The position numbers and the translations under genes were made by a program. Below the pieces are notes generated by a model that was not told where the DNA came from, ran no database searches, and saw only the letters and a program-made list of their open reading frames with translations. Below are positions 1 to 9,874 of a stretch of DNA of 38,578 nt, piece after piece (positions within the stretch are counted from its first letter, which is position 1; each line of letters begins with the position of its first letter). Source of the stretch: Actinomycetota bacterium (GTDB taxonomy: Bacteria > Actinomycetota > Acidimicrobiia > Acidimicrobiales > Ilumatobacteraceae); the NCBI GenBank assembly GCA_009920715.1, contig RFZO01000002.1, positions 1 to 38,578 of the forward strand, written 5' to 3'.

Positions 1-1352
1 TGCTCCTCGGCGTTGTCGTGCCAGCGCGCCTCGCCGAAGAACACCATGATGACCTGGCGGGTCATGTAGTAGGCGGTGAGGAGGGCGGTGACGACACCGA
101 CCAGGTAGAGCGCACGGTTGTTCGCGAACGCGTACAGCAGGATCTCGTCCTTCGACCAGAAGCCCGCGAATGGCGGGACACCGGCGATGGCGAGCCACCC
201 GATGATGAACGTGAACGCGGTGACCGGCATGACCTTGCGCAGCGCTCCCATGCGGCGCATGTCCTGCTCGTGGTGCATGCCGTGGATGACCGAGCCGGAC
301 CCGAGGAACAAGAGGGCCTTGAAGAACGCGTGGGTGACCATGTGGAAGATTGCGGCGACGTACGCACCGGAACCGACGGCGAGGAACATGAAGCCCAGCT
401 GGCTGACCGTGGAGTACGCCAGCACCTTCTTGATGTCGGTCTGGGCCACGGCGATGGTGGCGGCGAAGAGGGCCGTGAGCGCACCGACGGTGGCGATCAC
501 GTCGGGGGCCCACGAGTACGTCTCGGCGAGGACCGGCGCCATGCGGGTCATCAGGAACACGCCCGAGGTGACCATGGTGGCGGCGTGGATGAGGGCGGAC
601 ACCGGGGTGGGGCCCTCCATGGCGTCGGGCAGCCAGATGTAGAGCGGCAACTGGGCCGACTTGCCGCACGCGCCGACGAAGAGCATGAGGGCGATGCCCG
701 TTGCGGTGACGTGGGCGATCTCGCCGGCGTGTGCCGCGTGGTTGATCCCCTCGTAGGAGAGCGTGCCCACGGCGGCGAACGCCATGAACATCGCGACCAT
801 CATCCCCCAGTCGCCCACGCGGTTGGTGACGAACGCCTTCTTGCCGGCGGTCGCGGCCGAGTCGCGGTCGTGCCAGAACGAGATGAGGAAGTAGGAGCAG
901 GCACCCACGCCCTCCCACCCGAGGAAGGTGACCAGCAGGTTCTCGCCGAGCACGAGCATGAGCATCGAGAACACGAACAGGTTGAGGTACAGGAAGAACT
1001 TGGGGAACTTCGGGTCGCCGTGCATGTAGCCGATGGCGTAGAGGTGGATGAGCGAGCCGATTCCCGTGACGAACAACGCCATGGTGACGCTCAGCGGGTC
1101 GACCAGGAAGGCGAGGTCCACATGCAGCCCGCCGACCGGGATCCAGGAGAAGAGCGTGACGGTGTGGTGCCGCTCCTCCGCCGTGCGGGACAGCAGGTCG
1201 AAGTACACCCCGGCAGTCACGACGAAGGCCGATGCGGTCATCAACGTGGCGAGGATGCCGGCGCGCGGCTCGCCCAGCCTGCGGCCGAGGAGGAGGATGG
1301 CAAGGAACCCGGCGAGCGGGAGGGCAGGGATCAACCAGGCGAGATCGAGCAT
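1..1352 (-). CDS. nuoL: NADH-quinone oxidoreductase subunit L, partial (C-terminus beyond window)
   Basis: Antiporter-like proton-pumping membrane subunit of complex I. About 450 codons are visible from the ATG at 1352; the gene runs off the left edge, so the C-terminal helices, including the long lateral helix, are missing. The translation shows the conserved subunit-L core: GWEGVGACSYFLI, the lysine-containing FVTNRVGDW stretch, WLPDAMEGPTPVSALIH and HMVTHAFFKALLFL. It starts 6 nt after the nuoK stop codon, as the last gene seen in the nuo operon; nuoM and nuoN are expected to the left. Identification is by motif and by position. Confidence 0.96.
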   Translation of the reverse strand, partial: MLDLAWLIPALPLAGFLAILLLGRRLGEPRAGILATLMTASAFVVTAGVYFDLLSRTAEERHHTVTLFSWIPVGGLHVDLAFLVDPLSVTMALFVTGIGSLIHLYAIGYMHGDPKFPKFFLYLNLFVFSMLMLVLGENLLVTFLGWEGVGACSYFLISFWHDRDSAATAGKKAFVTNRVGDWGMMVAMFMAFAAVGTLSYEGINHAAHAGEIAHVTATGIALMLFVGACGKSAQLPLYIWLPDAMEGPTPVSALIHAATMVTSGVFLMTRMAPVLAETYSWAPDVIATVGALTALFAATIAVAQTDIKKVLAYSTVSQLGFMFLAVGSGAYVAAIFHMVTHAFFKALLFLGSGSVIHGMHHEQDMRRMGALRKVMPVTAFTFIIGWLAIAGVPPFAGFWSKDEILLYAFANNRALYLVGVVTALLTAYYMTRQVIMVFFGEARWHDNAEE

Positions 1353-1358
1353 GACCGG

Positions 1359-1676
1359 TTATCCCTTCAGCACCGTGAGGTCGTCGGCGGTCGCCCCGGT
1401 GCGGCGGCGCATGATGGACACGATGATGCCGAGGCCCACCACGACCTCGGCCGCCGCGACGACGAGGACGAAGAACACCGCCGACTGGCCGCCGATGTCC
1501 GCCCTGGCCCGGGCGAACGTGACGAACGAGAGGTTCACCGCGTTCAGCATGAGCTCGATGCACATGAACATCACGAGCGGGTTGCGCCGCACCATCACCC
1601 CGACCGTGCCCACGGAGAACAGGACGGCGGAGAGTATGAGGAACCAGCTGGTCGTGGGCTCGATCACTGCGCTCAC
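1359..1676 (-). CDS. nuoK: NADH-quinone oxidoreductase subunit K
   Basis: Small three-helix membrane subunit of complex I, 105 aa from a GTG start at 1676 that overlaps the nuoJ TGA as GTGA. A second GTG nine bases on (1667) would give 102 aa, closer to the usual 99-101, so the start is uncertain by three codons. The [15 protein letters not shown] segment carries the buried glutamate typical of NuoK. The ORF continues upstream without a stop in an alternate frame of nuoJ, but that stretch is a shadow. Confidence 0.95.
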   Translation of the reverse strand: MSAVIEPTTSWFLILSAVLFSVGTVGVMVRRNPLVMFMCIELMLNAVNLSFVTFARARADIGGQSAVFFVLVVAAAEVVVGLGIIVSIMRRRTGATADDLTVLKG

Positions 1677-2215
1677 TGCGTGGCCTCCGCCTGCTTCGGC
1701 AGCCTGCGGGCCAGGATGACGGTCCCCACGACGGCCACGAGCAGCAGGACCGAGGTGATCTCGAAGGCGAACACGTTGTCGCCGAATATCGACTCGGCGA
1801 GCTGCTTCACGTTGGCGTCGGGCGAGTCGAGCGCAGTGGAGTTGAGTCCCTGGCCGGACACGGTCACCGCGGACTCGGACGTGAGCACCGCCGCGGTGAG
1901 CAGGCCCACCATCGCCGCGCCGACAGCACCTGCCACGATGCGCTGGCCGGCGAGCGGCTCGATGCGCAGGTTCTCCGCCCGGTCGACACCGAGCAACATG
2001 ATGACGAAGAGGAACAGCACGACGATTGCCCCCGCGTAGACGATGATCTGCACGGCGGCGAGGAAGTGGGCGCCCTGCTGGACGAACAGCACGGCGACAC
2101 CGAAGAGCGTGAGCACCAGGCTCATCGCCGCGTGGACGGGGTTGCTGCGCGTCACGACACCCAGGGACCCGACGACTGCCATGAGTGCGGCGGCGACGAA
2201 GACGAACAGCTCCAT
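1673..2215 (-). CDS. nuoJ: NADH-quinone oxidoreductase subunit J
   Basis: Five-helix membrane subunit of complex I, 180 aa from the ATG at 2215 ([12 protein letters not shown]). That ATG shares one base with the nuoI stop codon (TGATG), the arrangement used repeatedly in this operon. Family hallmarks are [17 protein letters not shown] and the glycine-rich [17 protein letters not shown] helix. It sits between nuoI and nuoK in canonical order. A GTG overlapping its stop codon begins nuoK. Confidence 0.95.
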   Translation of the reverse strand: MELFVFVAAALMAVVGSLGVVTRSNPVHAAMSLVLTLFGVAVLFVQQGAHFLAAVQIIVYAGAIVVLFLFVIMLLGVDRAENLRIEPLAGQRIVAGAVGAAMVGLLTAAVLTSESAVTVSGQGLNSTALDSPDANVKQLAESIFGDNVFAFEITSVLLLVAVVGTVILARRLPKQAEATQ

Positions 2216-2862
2216 CAGTTGTCCTCCAGGTCGCGGGAGTCCTGGTCGGGCTCGGGGGCGCGCACGCCGTACCCGAGCTCGCCGCTCCACGACACGGTGC
2301 CCTCGAACGTGGCGTCACCGGACGGCGCGGTCGCGCGCATCCAGCCCGACGTGTGCTCGTCCTCGCCCTCGCGCCAGTCCTCCCACGGCAGGTGCCTGGG
2401 CTTCCCGTCGTCGCCGACCAGCAGTTCGTCCTTGGTGTAGATCGCGTCCTTGCGGTTGGTGAACGAGAACTCGAACAGCTTCGTCTCGGTGATGGCCTCG
2501 GTGGGGCACGCCTCCACGCACATGTCGCAGTGGATGCAGCGCAGGTAGTTGATCTCGTACACGAAACCGAAGCGCTCGCCGGGTGACGTGGGGTTGTCGG
2601 GGTCGTTGTCCCTGCCCCGGACGTAGATGCACTTTGCGGGGCACACGCCGGCGCACAGTTCGCACCCGATGCACTTCTCCATGCCGTCCTCGTACCGGTT
2701 CAGCACGTGACGTCCGTGCAGACGCTCGGGCTTGTCGATCTTCTGGTCCTTGTCGTCCCGGTTCTTGCGCCGGAAGACGCGGCCACCCGAATACTCGGTG
2801 GTGACCTTGTTCTTGTAGCCGTGCTGGCGCAGCGTCACCAGGAATCCGCCGAAGTAGCCCAT
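2215..2862 (-). CDS. nuoI: NADH-quinone oxidoreductase subunit I
   Basis: Peripheral-arm ferredoxin-like subunit carrying iron-sulfur clusters N6a and N6b. It is 215 aa from the ATG at 2862, which overlaps the nuoH stop (TGATG). Two 4Fe-4S motifs are visible: [12 protein letters not shown] around residues 64-74 and [12 protein letters not shown] around residues 109-119. The C-terminus (about residues 150-215) is acidic and longer than the cluster core requires, as in other actinobacterial NuoI proteins. It transfers electrons from NuoG toward NuoB. Confidence 0.96.
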   Translation of the reverse strand: MGYFGGFLVTLRQHGYKNKVTTEYSGGRVFRRKNRDDKDQKIDKPERLHGRHVLNRYEDGMEKCIGCELCAGVCPAKCIYVRGRDNDPDNPTSPGERFGFVYEINYLRCIHCDMCVEACPTEAITETKLFEFSFTNRKDAIYTKDELLVGDDGKPRHLPWEDWREGEDEHTSGWMRATAPSGDATFEGTVSWSGELGYGVRAPEPDQDSRDLEDN

Positions 2863-4088
2863 CAGAAACTCGCCCCGTCCCTGTCGCGGTTGTCGCGACT
2901 CACCTTCATCGCGAGCTGCATGAGCGCATAACCGCCGATGAGCACGAGCGCGGTCACCGTGGTGACGACCACGCGGTCCCACCCCTCGTCCTCACCGACG
3001 CGCTGGGCGGCGAGCAGCATGAACCAGCCGAGCGAGGCGGGAATGAGCAGCTTCCAACCGAGGTCCATCAGCTGGTCGTAGCGGAAGCGCGGCAACGTGG
3101 CCCGGAACCACACGTAGACGTAGAGGAAGACCAGCACCTTGAGGAGCAGCCACACCGTGCCCTCGAGGGCGTTCGGGATGAGCGGGATGTCCAGCGTGGT
3201 GGACCCGATGGACACCGGCTGGGGCCCGCCGAAGAAGAGCGTCACGATGAGGGCGGACATGGTGATCGTGTTCATGAACTCGGCGAGATAGAAGAGCGCG
3301 AATCGGATGGAGGCGTACTCGGTGTTGAAGCCGCCCACGAGCTCCTGCTCGGCTTCCACGAGGTCGAAAGGCGGACGGTTCAGCTCGGCGGTGGCCGCGA
3401 TGACGAAGATGAAGAACGGGACGAACCCCGTGGTGACCACGTTCCAGTTTCCGATGGAGCCCTGCAGGTTGACGATGCCGCTCGTGGACATGGTGCCCGC
3501 GACGAGCAGCACGCATGCGATGCTCAGCCCGAGTGCCGCCTCGTACGAGACCATCTGGGCCGACGCGCGGACCGACCCGAGCAGCGGGTACTTCGAGCCG
3601 CTCGCCCACCCGGCGAGCATGATGCCGTAGACGGCGATCGCCGAGATGGCCAGCGCGAACAACACGCCCACCGGCGGGTCGGCCAGCTGAACCCGGGTCT
3701 GGTGACCGAAGATCTCCACCATGCCGCCGTTGCCGTTGCGGTAGTCACCGCCGAGAGGGATGATCGCGAACGCGAGGAACGCGGGGACGAATGCGAGGTA
3801 CGGCGCCAGCTTGAACACGAACCTGTCGGCCCTGTCGGGGATGAGGTCCTCCTTGAGGAAGAGCTTCGTGCCGTCGGCGAGGGTCTGGAGCAGTCCGAAC
3901 GGGCCCGCCTTGTTGGGGCCGACACGGTTCTGCATGCCCGCGATCACCTTGCGCTCGAACCAGACCATGAGCATGGTGGCCACCAGGCCGACCACGAAGA
4001 CGACGAGGACCTTGAGCAGCACGATGAGGAGCGGCGTCCACAGCAGCTTTCCGTCGAGCAGCGGGTCGATGGCGAGGATCGGTCCCAT
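2862..4088 (-). CDS. nuoH: NADH-quinone oxidoreductase subunit H
   Basis: Membrane subunit of complex I that forms part of the quinone-binding site. It is 408 aa from the ATG at 4088 ([13 protein letters not shown]), overlapping the nuoG stop as TGATG. Signatures include the [15 protein letters not shown] loop, [37 protein letters not shown] and the C-terminal [15 protein letters not shown]. About eight hydrophobic segments are evident. The same frame stays open far upstream inside nuoG, but the homologous protein starts at this ATG. Confidence 0.96.
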   Translation of the reverse strand: MGPILAIDPLLDGKLLWTPLLIVLLKVLVVFVVGLVATMLMVWFERKVIAGMQNRVGPNKAGPFGLLQTLADGTKLFLKEDLIPDRADRFVFKLAPYLAFVPAFLAFAIIPLGGDYRNGNGGMVEIFGHQTRVQLADPPVGVLFALAISAIAVYGIMLAGWASGSKYPLLGSVRASAQMVSYEAALGLSIACVLLVAGTMSTSGIVNLQGSIGNWNVVTTGFVPFFIFVIAATAELNRPPFDLVEAEQELVGGFNTEYASIRFALFYLAEFMNTITMSALIVTLFFGGPQPVSIGSTTLDIPLIPNALEGTVWLLLKVLVFLYVYVWFRATLPRFRYDQLMDLGWKLLIPASLGWFMLLAAQRVGEDEGWDRVVVTTVTALVLIGGYALMQLAMKVSRDNRDRDGASF

Positions 4089-6451
4089 CAGATGCTCTCG
4101 ATCCTCACGTCCGTGACGGAATCGCCGCGGCGGACGAGCTCGCGGATGTCGGCACCCGGCTGGTTGAACGGGACGATGGCGGTGCCCCGCGGGACGGAGG
4201 CCGACGCGACGAGCGGGAGGACGAGCGAGGAATGGGCGTTGGACACGCGCACGCCCGCGCCGTCTCGCGCACCCACACGCTCCGCATCGAGCGGGTTCAC
4301 GATCACGGCGGCGCCCGGAGCGAGGTTGGCCATGGACGGGCTCTTGGCGGTTCCGAGAGCCTTGTCGTAGAGCTTGCGCGACACGACCAGGCGGAAATCG
4401 TAGGAACTGCGCGGTGCGACAGCCGGTGCGGACGCGGCCGGGCGCGCGGCTGGCGCCGTCACCACGACGCCGTTCCGGCGCACCTCCGCGGAGGACACCG
4501 CGGCACCGAACGCGGGATACCGGGTGGCCATCAACTTCTGCACGTCGGCGAGGGTGGCCACCCCCGCGTCCTTTCCGAGCATGTGGAGCAGTTCGGCCGC
4601 CACCATCCAGTCGGCACGCGACGTGCCGCGCGGGGTGATCTTCTGCACCACGTTGGACACTCGGCCCTCGAGGTTCGTTGTGGTCCCGTCCTTCTCGCCG
4701 TACGCGGCGGCGGGCAGGACCACGTCGGCGTGCGTGGCGCTCTGGGTCATGAACGTGTCGATGGCGACGACGAAACGCGCGCCGGCGATCCCGCGGCGGG
4801 CAAGGTCCGCGTCTGCCACGTCGCTCAGCGGATCGGCACCGAGGAGCACGAGGCACCCCACCCTTCCGTTCGCGGCTGACTCCAGGATGGCTGCCGCGTC
4901 GTTGCCTGCGCTGGGTGCGAGGCCCAGGCCGAGGGCACCGCGCACGTTGCCGCGCCGGAGAACGGGGAGCACGGTTGCCGCGGGCACCGCGGCGAGGAGC
5001 GCGTCGATCGCCGCGACCGTGTGCTCCGCCGACTCGGCGAGGTTCGCACGTCCGGCAACGACGACCACGTCACCCGATGCCAGCTGTGACGACACCGCCG
5101 GGTCGGCAAGGAGCGCACGCACCGTGTCAGCCTGCGCACCGGGCTCGCACCTCACGGACCTCCACGCGTGAGCGGTGAGACCTGTGTCGTGCGACGAGAC
5201 CTCGATGATCCGCAGGCCTCGCTTCGTGGCGGCGTCGCGGAGACGAATGTGCAGGACCGGCAGCTCCTCCTTCAGGTCGGGCGCCAGCAGCACCACCGTG
5301 CCCGCCGAGCAGGCGGAATCGATGGTGGCCTGTGGCAGGCCGAGGACCGCGGCCGGGAGACCGTCGTCGAGTTGCGCGTCGCGCATGTTGCTTCCGACCG
5401 CATCGGCGAGCAGGCCCCACATGAACGCGTCCTCGTTGGTACCGCGTGCGCCGCCCAGCACCGCGACCGCACCGCCGGCGCTGCGCATCTCGCGCGCGAC
5501 CGCATCGAGCGCCGCCGACCACGACGTGGCCGCCAGCTGCCCGGACTGCCGCACCAGCGGGGTGTCGAGACGGTCCTCCGAGTTCACCGACTGGAAGTTG
5601 AAACGACCGCGGTCGCACATCCAGCCCCAGTTCACGGGGTCACTGTCGACGCCCTGGTAGCGGACCAGTTCGTCGCGGCTCGACTGCACGACCGTGCGGC
5701 ACCCGACGCTGCACGTGGTGCAGGTGCTCTCGCGCTGCTCGAGATCCCACGGGCGGGCCTTGAAGCGGTACGGCTGCGCGGTGAGCGCGCCGACAGGGCA
5801 GATCTGAACGGTGTTGCCCGAGAAGTAGGAGGCGAACGGCTCGTCGGGGAAGGTCATCACCTGCGTGTTGTTGCCGCGCTGCGTGAAGCTGATGAGCGGG
5901 TCCCCCGCCACCTCTCGCGCGAAGCGGGTGCAACGGTCGCACAGGATGCAGCGCTCGCGGTCGAGGAAGACGAGGTCGCTGATGGGGATGGGCTTCTCGT
6001 AGTGGCGCTTCTCCTCAACGAACCGGCTCTCGCCGGGACCGTGACTGAAGGCCTGGTCCTGGAGCGGGCACTCGCCGCCCTTGTCGCACACCGGGCAGTC
6101 GAGCGGGTGGTTCGCGAGGAGCAGCTCGATCATGCCCTCCTGCGCGCGCTTCACCTGCTCGGTCTCCGTGCGCACGACCTGTCCGTCGGCCACCGGCGTC
6201 ATGCAGGACACGACCATCATCGGGCCCCTCGGGCCCTCCACCTCGACCATGCACTGGCGGCACATGCCGACCGGGCTCATCCGCGGGTGGTAGCAGAAGC
6301 GCGGGATGTACTCGCCCTCACGGTCGGCGGCCGCGATGATGAGCTCGCCCTTGCGGGCCTGCACTGTGCGGCCGTTGATCGAGATGCTGACCGCGTTCGG
6401 GTCGGCCGGTACCTCGGGCATCTCGCCCGCGTCGGTCTCGGTGGTGCTCAT
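4088..6451 (-). CDS. nuoG: NADH-quinone oxidoreductase subunit G
   Basis: Large iron-sulfur subunit of the peripheral arm, 787 aa from the ATG at 6451, which overlaps the nuoF stop as ATGA. The N-terminus has a 2Fe-2S domain (RFCYHPRMSPVGMCRQCMVEV), then the HxxxCxxC-type region (ANHPLDCPVCDKGGECPLQD) and a 4Fe-4S pair (CILCDRCTRFAREVAGD ... CPVGAL). Near residues 237-245 lies CTTCSVGC, the cluster site at the start of the molybdopterin-oxidoreductase-like domain. The rest of the protein is the cofactor-free molybdopterin fold. The last roughly 120 residues match a dinucleotide-binding-type tail ending PFNQPGADIREL. Confidence 0.95.
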   Translation of the reverse strand: MSTTETDAGEMPEVPADPNAVSISINGRTVQARKGELIIAAADREGEYIPRFCYHPRMSPVGMCRQCMVEVEGPRGPMMVVSCMTPVADGQVVRTETEQVKRAQEGMIELLLANHPLDCPVCDKGGECPLQDQAFSHGPGESRFVEEKRHYEKPIPISDLVFLDRERCILCDRCTRFAREVAGDPLISFTQRGNNTQVMTFPDEPFASYFSGNTVQICPVGALTAQPYRFKARPWDLEQRESTCTTCSVGCRTVVQSSRDELVRYQGVDSDPVNWGWMCDRGRFNFQSVNSEDRLDTPLVRQSGQLAATSWSAALDAVAREMRSAGGAVAVLGGARGTNEDAFMWGLLADAVGSNMRDAQLDDGLPAAVLGLPQATIDSACSAGTVVLLAPDLKEELPVLHIRLRDAATKRGLRIIEVSSHDTGLTAHAWRSVRCEPGAQADTVRALLADPAVSSQLASGDVVVVAGRANLAESAEHTVAAIDALLAAVPAATVLPVLRRGNVRGALGLGLAPSAGNDAAAILESAANGRVGCLVLLGADPLSDVADADLARRGIAGARFVVAIDTFMTQSATHADVVLPAAAYGEKDGTTTNLEGRVSNVVQKITPRGTSRADWMVAAELLHMLGKDAGVATLADVQKLMATRYPAFGAAVSSAEVRRNGVVVTAPAARPAASAPAVAPRSSYDFRLVVSRKLYDKALGTAKSPSMANLAPGAAVIVNPLDAERVGARDGAGVRVSNAHSSLVLPLVASASVPRGTAIVPFNQPGADIRELVRRGDSVTDVRIESI

Positions 6452-7854
6452 CGTGATGCCCCCACTGCGGTGACGGGGATGTGGACGCGCTTGGTGACCC
6501 GTGCCTCGAACTCCTCGCGGAAGAGCGTGAGCGCGGAGTGCACCGGCGCGTAGGCGGAGGGACCGACGAAGCAGATGGTGTTCATGCGGTACGGGAACGG
6601 GACGGCGCTGATGCCGAGCCGCTCGCTTGAGGCGTGCGGGAAGGCACCCGGGCAGATCGACTGGCCCACCTCGAGCAACTGGTCGAGGTCGGCGTCGGTG
6701 CCCTTGCCGTCGACGATGCGGCTGAGGATGCGCTCCAGCCACGTTCCGCCCTCGCGGCAGGGCGTGCACTTGCCGCACGACTCGTGCGCGTAGAAACGCG
6801 TCAGCGTGAGCGCTGCCTTCGGGATGTCGGTGGTGTCGTCCATGACCATCACCGCGCCGGAACCGAGCATGGAGCCGGCGGGGCCTACCTGGCTGGCCTC
6901 GAACGGGAGATCGAGCTGGTCGGGCAGGAACCACGGCGCCGAACCGCCGCCCGGCACGAACGCCTTGAGCGAGCGTCCCTCGCGCATGCCGCCGCAGAAT
7001 CCCTCGCCGAACAGCAGGTCACGGAACGTGGTGGTGCCGTTCACGATCTCGTAGACACCGGGTCTCCGCACGTGACCCGACACCGCGACCATGCGCGTGC
7101 CGGGCGACGTGGGCGTGCCGATGGCGGTGTACGCGGCGGCACCGTTGACCATCAGCCACGGCAGGTTCGAGAGCGTCTCGACGTTGTTCACGATGGTCGG
7201 CTGGCCGTAGAGACCGATGGCCGCGGGGAAGTACGGCGGCTTCAGGCGCGGCATGCCGCGGTTCCCCTCGAGCGACTCGATGAGCGCGGTCTCCTCGCCG
7301 ACCACGTAGGCACCCGCACCCCAGTGCAGCACGATGTCCACCGAGAAGCTCGACCCAAGGATGTTCCTGCCCACGTACCCGGCGGCGTACGCCTCGTTCA
7401 GCGCGGTCGCGACGCGCTCCTGCGCCAGTGCCATCTCGCCGCGGATGTAGAGGAAGCACTGCGACAGACCGGCCGCGTAGCACGCGATGAGGCACCCCTC
7501 GATCAGCTGGTGCGGGTCGCGTTCCATGAGCAGTCGGTCCTTGTACGTGCCCGGCTCCGACTCGTCGCCGTTCACCACGAGATAACGAGGCCACACGTCC
7601 TGCGGGGTGAGACCCCACTTGGTGCCCGCGGGGAAACCCGCACCGCCGCGGCCGAGCACGGTGGCGCTGCGCACCTCCTCGTGCACTTCCTGTGCGGGAC
7701 GCGCGAGGGCGCGCCGCAACCCGTCGTACCCGCCCGTGGCGACGTACCGCCCGAGGGAGTGGCTGTCCTCCATTCCGAAGCGCGACGTCACGATGCGCGG
7801 ACGGTTGCCCTCGTAGAAACCCGGTGCGAACGCGTTGGTGCCGCCGGCGCTCAC
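6448..7854 (-). CDS. nuoF: NADH-quinone oxidoreductase subunit F
   Basis: NADH-binding flavoprotein subunit holding FMN and 4Fe-4S cluster N3. It is 468 aa from a GTG at 7854 that overlaps the nuoE TGA as GTGA. The nucleotide-binding glycine motif GRGGAGFPAGTKWG, the acidic VVNGDESEPGTYKDR and the cluster ligands SCGKCTPCREGG plus a downstream Cys in GQSICPG are all present. It ends four bases into nuoG. This is the NADH entry point of the complex, and with nuoE and nuoG forms the N-module. Confidence 0.96.
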   Translation of the reverse strand: MSAGGTNAFAPGFYEGNRPRIVTSRFGMEDSHSLGRYVATGGYDGLRRALARPAQEVHEEVRSATVLGRGGAGFPAGTKWGLTPQDVWPRYLVVNGDESEPGTYKDRLLMERDPHQLIEGCLIACYAAGLSQCFLYIRGEMALAQERVATALNEAYAAGYVGRNILGSSFSVDIVLHWGAGAYVVGEETALIESLEGNRGMPRLKPPYFPAAIGLYGQPTIVNNVETLSNLPWLMVNGAAAYTAIGTPTSPGTRMVAVSGHVRRPGVYEIVNGTTTFRDLLFGEGFCGGMREGRSLKAFVPGGGSAPWFLPDQLDLPFEASQVGPAGSMLGSGAVMVMDDTTDIPKAALTLTRFYAHESCGKCTPCREGGTWLERILSRIVDGKGTDADLDQLLEVGQSICPGAFPHASSERLGISAVPFPYRMNTICFVGPSAYAPVHSALTLFREEFEARVTKRVHIPVTAVGASR

Positions 7855-8465
7855 AGTGCCGCCTTCCCGTCGAGCCACGCGGGGGCCGACTTCACATCCT
7901 CGGGGGCGTGCACGCCCGCACCGCGGTCGGCCGGGATGTGCTGGCGCACGCGCGCGACCACGCCGTGCGGCGGGATTTCGTCGGCGAGACGGCCCGCACG
8001 GAGGTCGTCGACCAGCGCGTCGAAAGACTCGGGCGTGACGCGGAAGCTGTACCGGTAGTTGGTCTGCAGGCACGGCGCTTCGGTGCACGCGGCCTGGCAT
8101 TCCGCTCTCTCGAGGGTGATGAGACCGTCGTCGGTGGTGCCGCCCATGCGCACACCGAGCTTCTCCTCCGCGTGGTGCATCAGGTCCTCGGCGCCCATGA
8201 GCGCACAGGACATGGTGCCGCAGATGTTGATGACGTACCTGCCCACGGGGTGGAACTTGAACATCTCGTAGAACGATGCCGTGCCGTACACCTCTGCCGG
8301 CGACGCACCGACGAGCTCTGCGATGTGGGCCATGGCGTCGTCGGTGACGTAGCCGTCCTGTTCCTGCGCCAGATGGAGCAGCGGGATGGTGGCGCTGCGC
8401 GCCTTCGGGTAGCGCGAGATGATCTCCTGGGCGAGACGCACGTTCTCTTCGGTCAGCCTGGCCAT
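7851..8465 (-). CDS. nuoE: NADH-quinone oxidoreductase subunit E
   Basis: Thioredoxin-fold 2Fe-2S subunit (cluster N1a), 204 aa from the ATG at 8465, which overlaps the nuoD stop (TGATG). The cluster ligands are visible as CGTMSC followed by CQAAC, and the upstream helical region carries VYGTASFYEMF. The protein extends about 45 residues past the usual end of the fold (from about ADEIPPHG), with no recognisable motif. It pairs with NuoF. Confidence 0.95.
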   Translation of the reverse strand: MARLTEENVRLAQEIISRYPKARSATIPLLHLAQEQDGYVTDDAMAHIAELVGASPAEVYGTASFYEMFKFHPVGRYVINICGTMSCALMGAEDLMHHAEEKLGVRMGGTTDDGLITLERAECQAACTEAPCLQTNYRYSFRVTPESFDALVDDLRAGRLADEIPPHGVVARVRQHIPADRGAGVHAPEDVKSAPAWLDGKAAL

Positions 8466-9874
8466 CAGCGGTCGACCTCCCCCAGCACCGGGTCCACGGA
8501 CGAGATGATCGCGACCGCGTCGGCGACCATGCCGCCGCGCATCATGTGCGGCATCGCCTGGATGTTCACGAAGGACGGAGCCCGCATGTGCATGCGGTAC
8601 GGGTTCGAGGACCCGTCGCTGACGATGTAGCAGCCGATCTCGCCGCGGGGGCTCTCGATCCCCACGTAAACCTCACCCTCGGGCACCTTGAAGCCCTCCG
8701 TGAAGATCTTGAAGTGGTGGATGAGTGCCTCCATCGACTCGTCGATGCGGGCGCGCGGCGGCGGCGTGACCTTCTTGTTCTGCACGCGGAAGTCACCCTT
8801 CGGCATGCGGTCGAGCACCTGGCGCACGATGTGCATGGACTCCCGGATCTCGTTGAGACGGATGGCGAAGCGGTCGTACGCGTCGCCGTGCGCACCGATG
8901 ACCACGTCGAACTCGACCTGGTCGTAGCGCAGGTACGGCATGTCGCGCCGCAGGTCCCACGCGACACCGGTGGAACGCAGGATCGGGCCGCTGGTGCCGA
9001 GTGCGAGTGCCTCGCGTGCCGTGATGACCCCGACGCCCTGCAAGCGCTCGCGCCAGATGGGCTGGCCGTTCATGAGGATCTCGTACTCCTCGAGACGGCC
9101 CGGGAGCATCTCGAGGATGTCGAGCACGTCGTCGCGCCAGCCCGCGGGCAGGTCGGCGGCGAGCCCGCCGGGGCGGATGAAGTTGTGGTTCATCCGCAGG
9201 CCGGTGACCTTCTGGAAGAAGCGCAGCACCTCCTCGCGCTCGCGCCAGCCGTAGAGCATCATCGAGACCGCACCGATGTCCATGCCGTTCGTCGCGAGGA
9301 AGAGCAGATGGCTGCTGATGCGGTTCAGTTCGCTCAGCAGCATGCGCATCCACACCGCACGCTCGGGGATGTCGCCGTCGATGCCGAGCAGCTTCTCCAC
9401 TGCCATGGAGAACGCGAGCTCGTTGTTCAGCGGTGACAGGTAGTCCATGCGGGTCACGTTCGTGCCGCCCTGCATGTAGGTGAGCTGCTCGCCCGTCTTC
9501 TCCATGCCGGTGTGCAGGTACCCGATGATCGGCTTGCAGCGCAGCACGGTCTCGCCCTGCAGTTCGAGCATGAGACGGAGCACGCCGTGGGTGGACGGGT
9601 GCTGCGGGCCCATGTTGATGATCATCGTCTGGTCCTCGTCGGGATCAGCCTCGATGTCTGCGAGAGCGGCGGCCTCCGACTCGCTCATGCGCAGCACCGC
9701 GCCGACCTCGCGCAGAAGTTCCTTCGCGCCCATTCCGGCGCGCGAGGAAAGTTCCTGACGGCCCTCGCCGGTGAGGGCCGAGGTGGTGCGCTCGCGCGGG
9801 CCGGGCTCGACAGTGTCGACCGCGACGGTCTCGTCGTTCTCCACGGCGTCGGTGTCGTTCTCGGCGATGCTCAT
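8465..9874 (-). CDS. nuoD: NADH-quinone oxidoreductase subunit D with a long N-terminal extension
   Basis: 49-kDa-type subunit lining the quinone site, 469 aa from the ATG at 9874, which overlaps the nuoC stop as ATGA. The conserved core begins near residue 81 (DQTMIINMGPQHPSTHG) and continues through GYLHTGMEKTGEQ, NRISSHLLFLA and the C-terminal ESPRGEIGCYIVSDG. About 80 residues precede the core, whereas the family usually has only a few. This leader is acidic, rich in Glu, Asp and Ala, and predicted disordered then helical, with no domain I recognise. An internal start nearer the core is possible, but the ATGA overlap with nuoC favours the long form. Confidence 0.93.
   Translation of the reverse strand: MSIAENDTDAVENDETVAVDTVEPGPRERTTSALTGEGRQELSSRAGMGAKELLREVGAVLRMSESEAAALADIEADPDEDQTMIINMGPQHPSTHGVLRLMLELQGETVLRCKPIIGYLHTGMEKTGEQLTYMQGGTNVTRMDYLSPLNNELAFSMAVEKLLGIDGDIPERAVWMRMLLSELNRISSHLLFLATNGMDIGAVSMMLYGWREREEVLRFFQKVTGLRMNHNFIRPGGLAADLPAGWRDDVLDILEMLPGRLEEYEILMNGQPIWRERLQGVGVITAREALALGTSGPILRSTGVAWDLRRDMPYLRYDQVEFDVVIGAHGDAYDRFAIRLNEIRESMHIVRQVLDRMPKGDFRVQNKKVTPPPRARIDESMEALIHHFKIFTEGFKVPEGEVYVGIESPRGEIGCYIVSDGSSNPYRMHMRAPSFVNIQAMPHMMRGGMVADAVAIISSVDPVLGEVDR

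Noticed and set aside
18-2039. Very long open frames on the strand opposite nuo, bc, sel and other genes
   Set aside because: Their translations are Arg/Asp/His/Gly-rich without domains and lie antisense to clear genes; they are the usual stop-free shadows of high-GC coding sequence.
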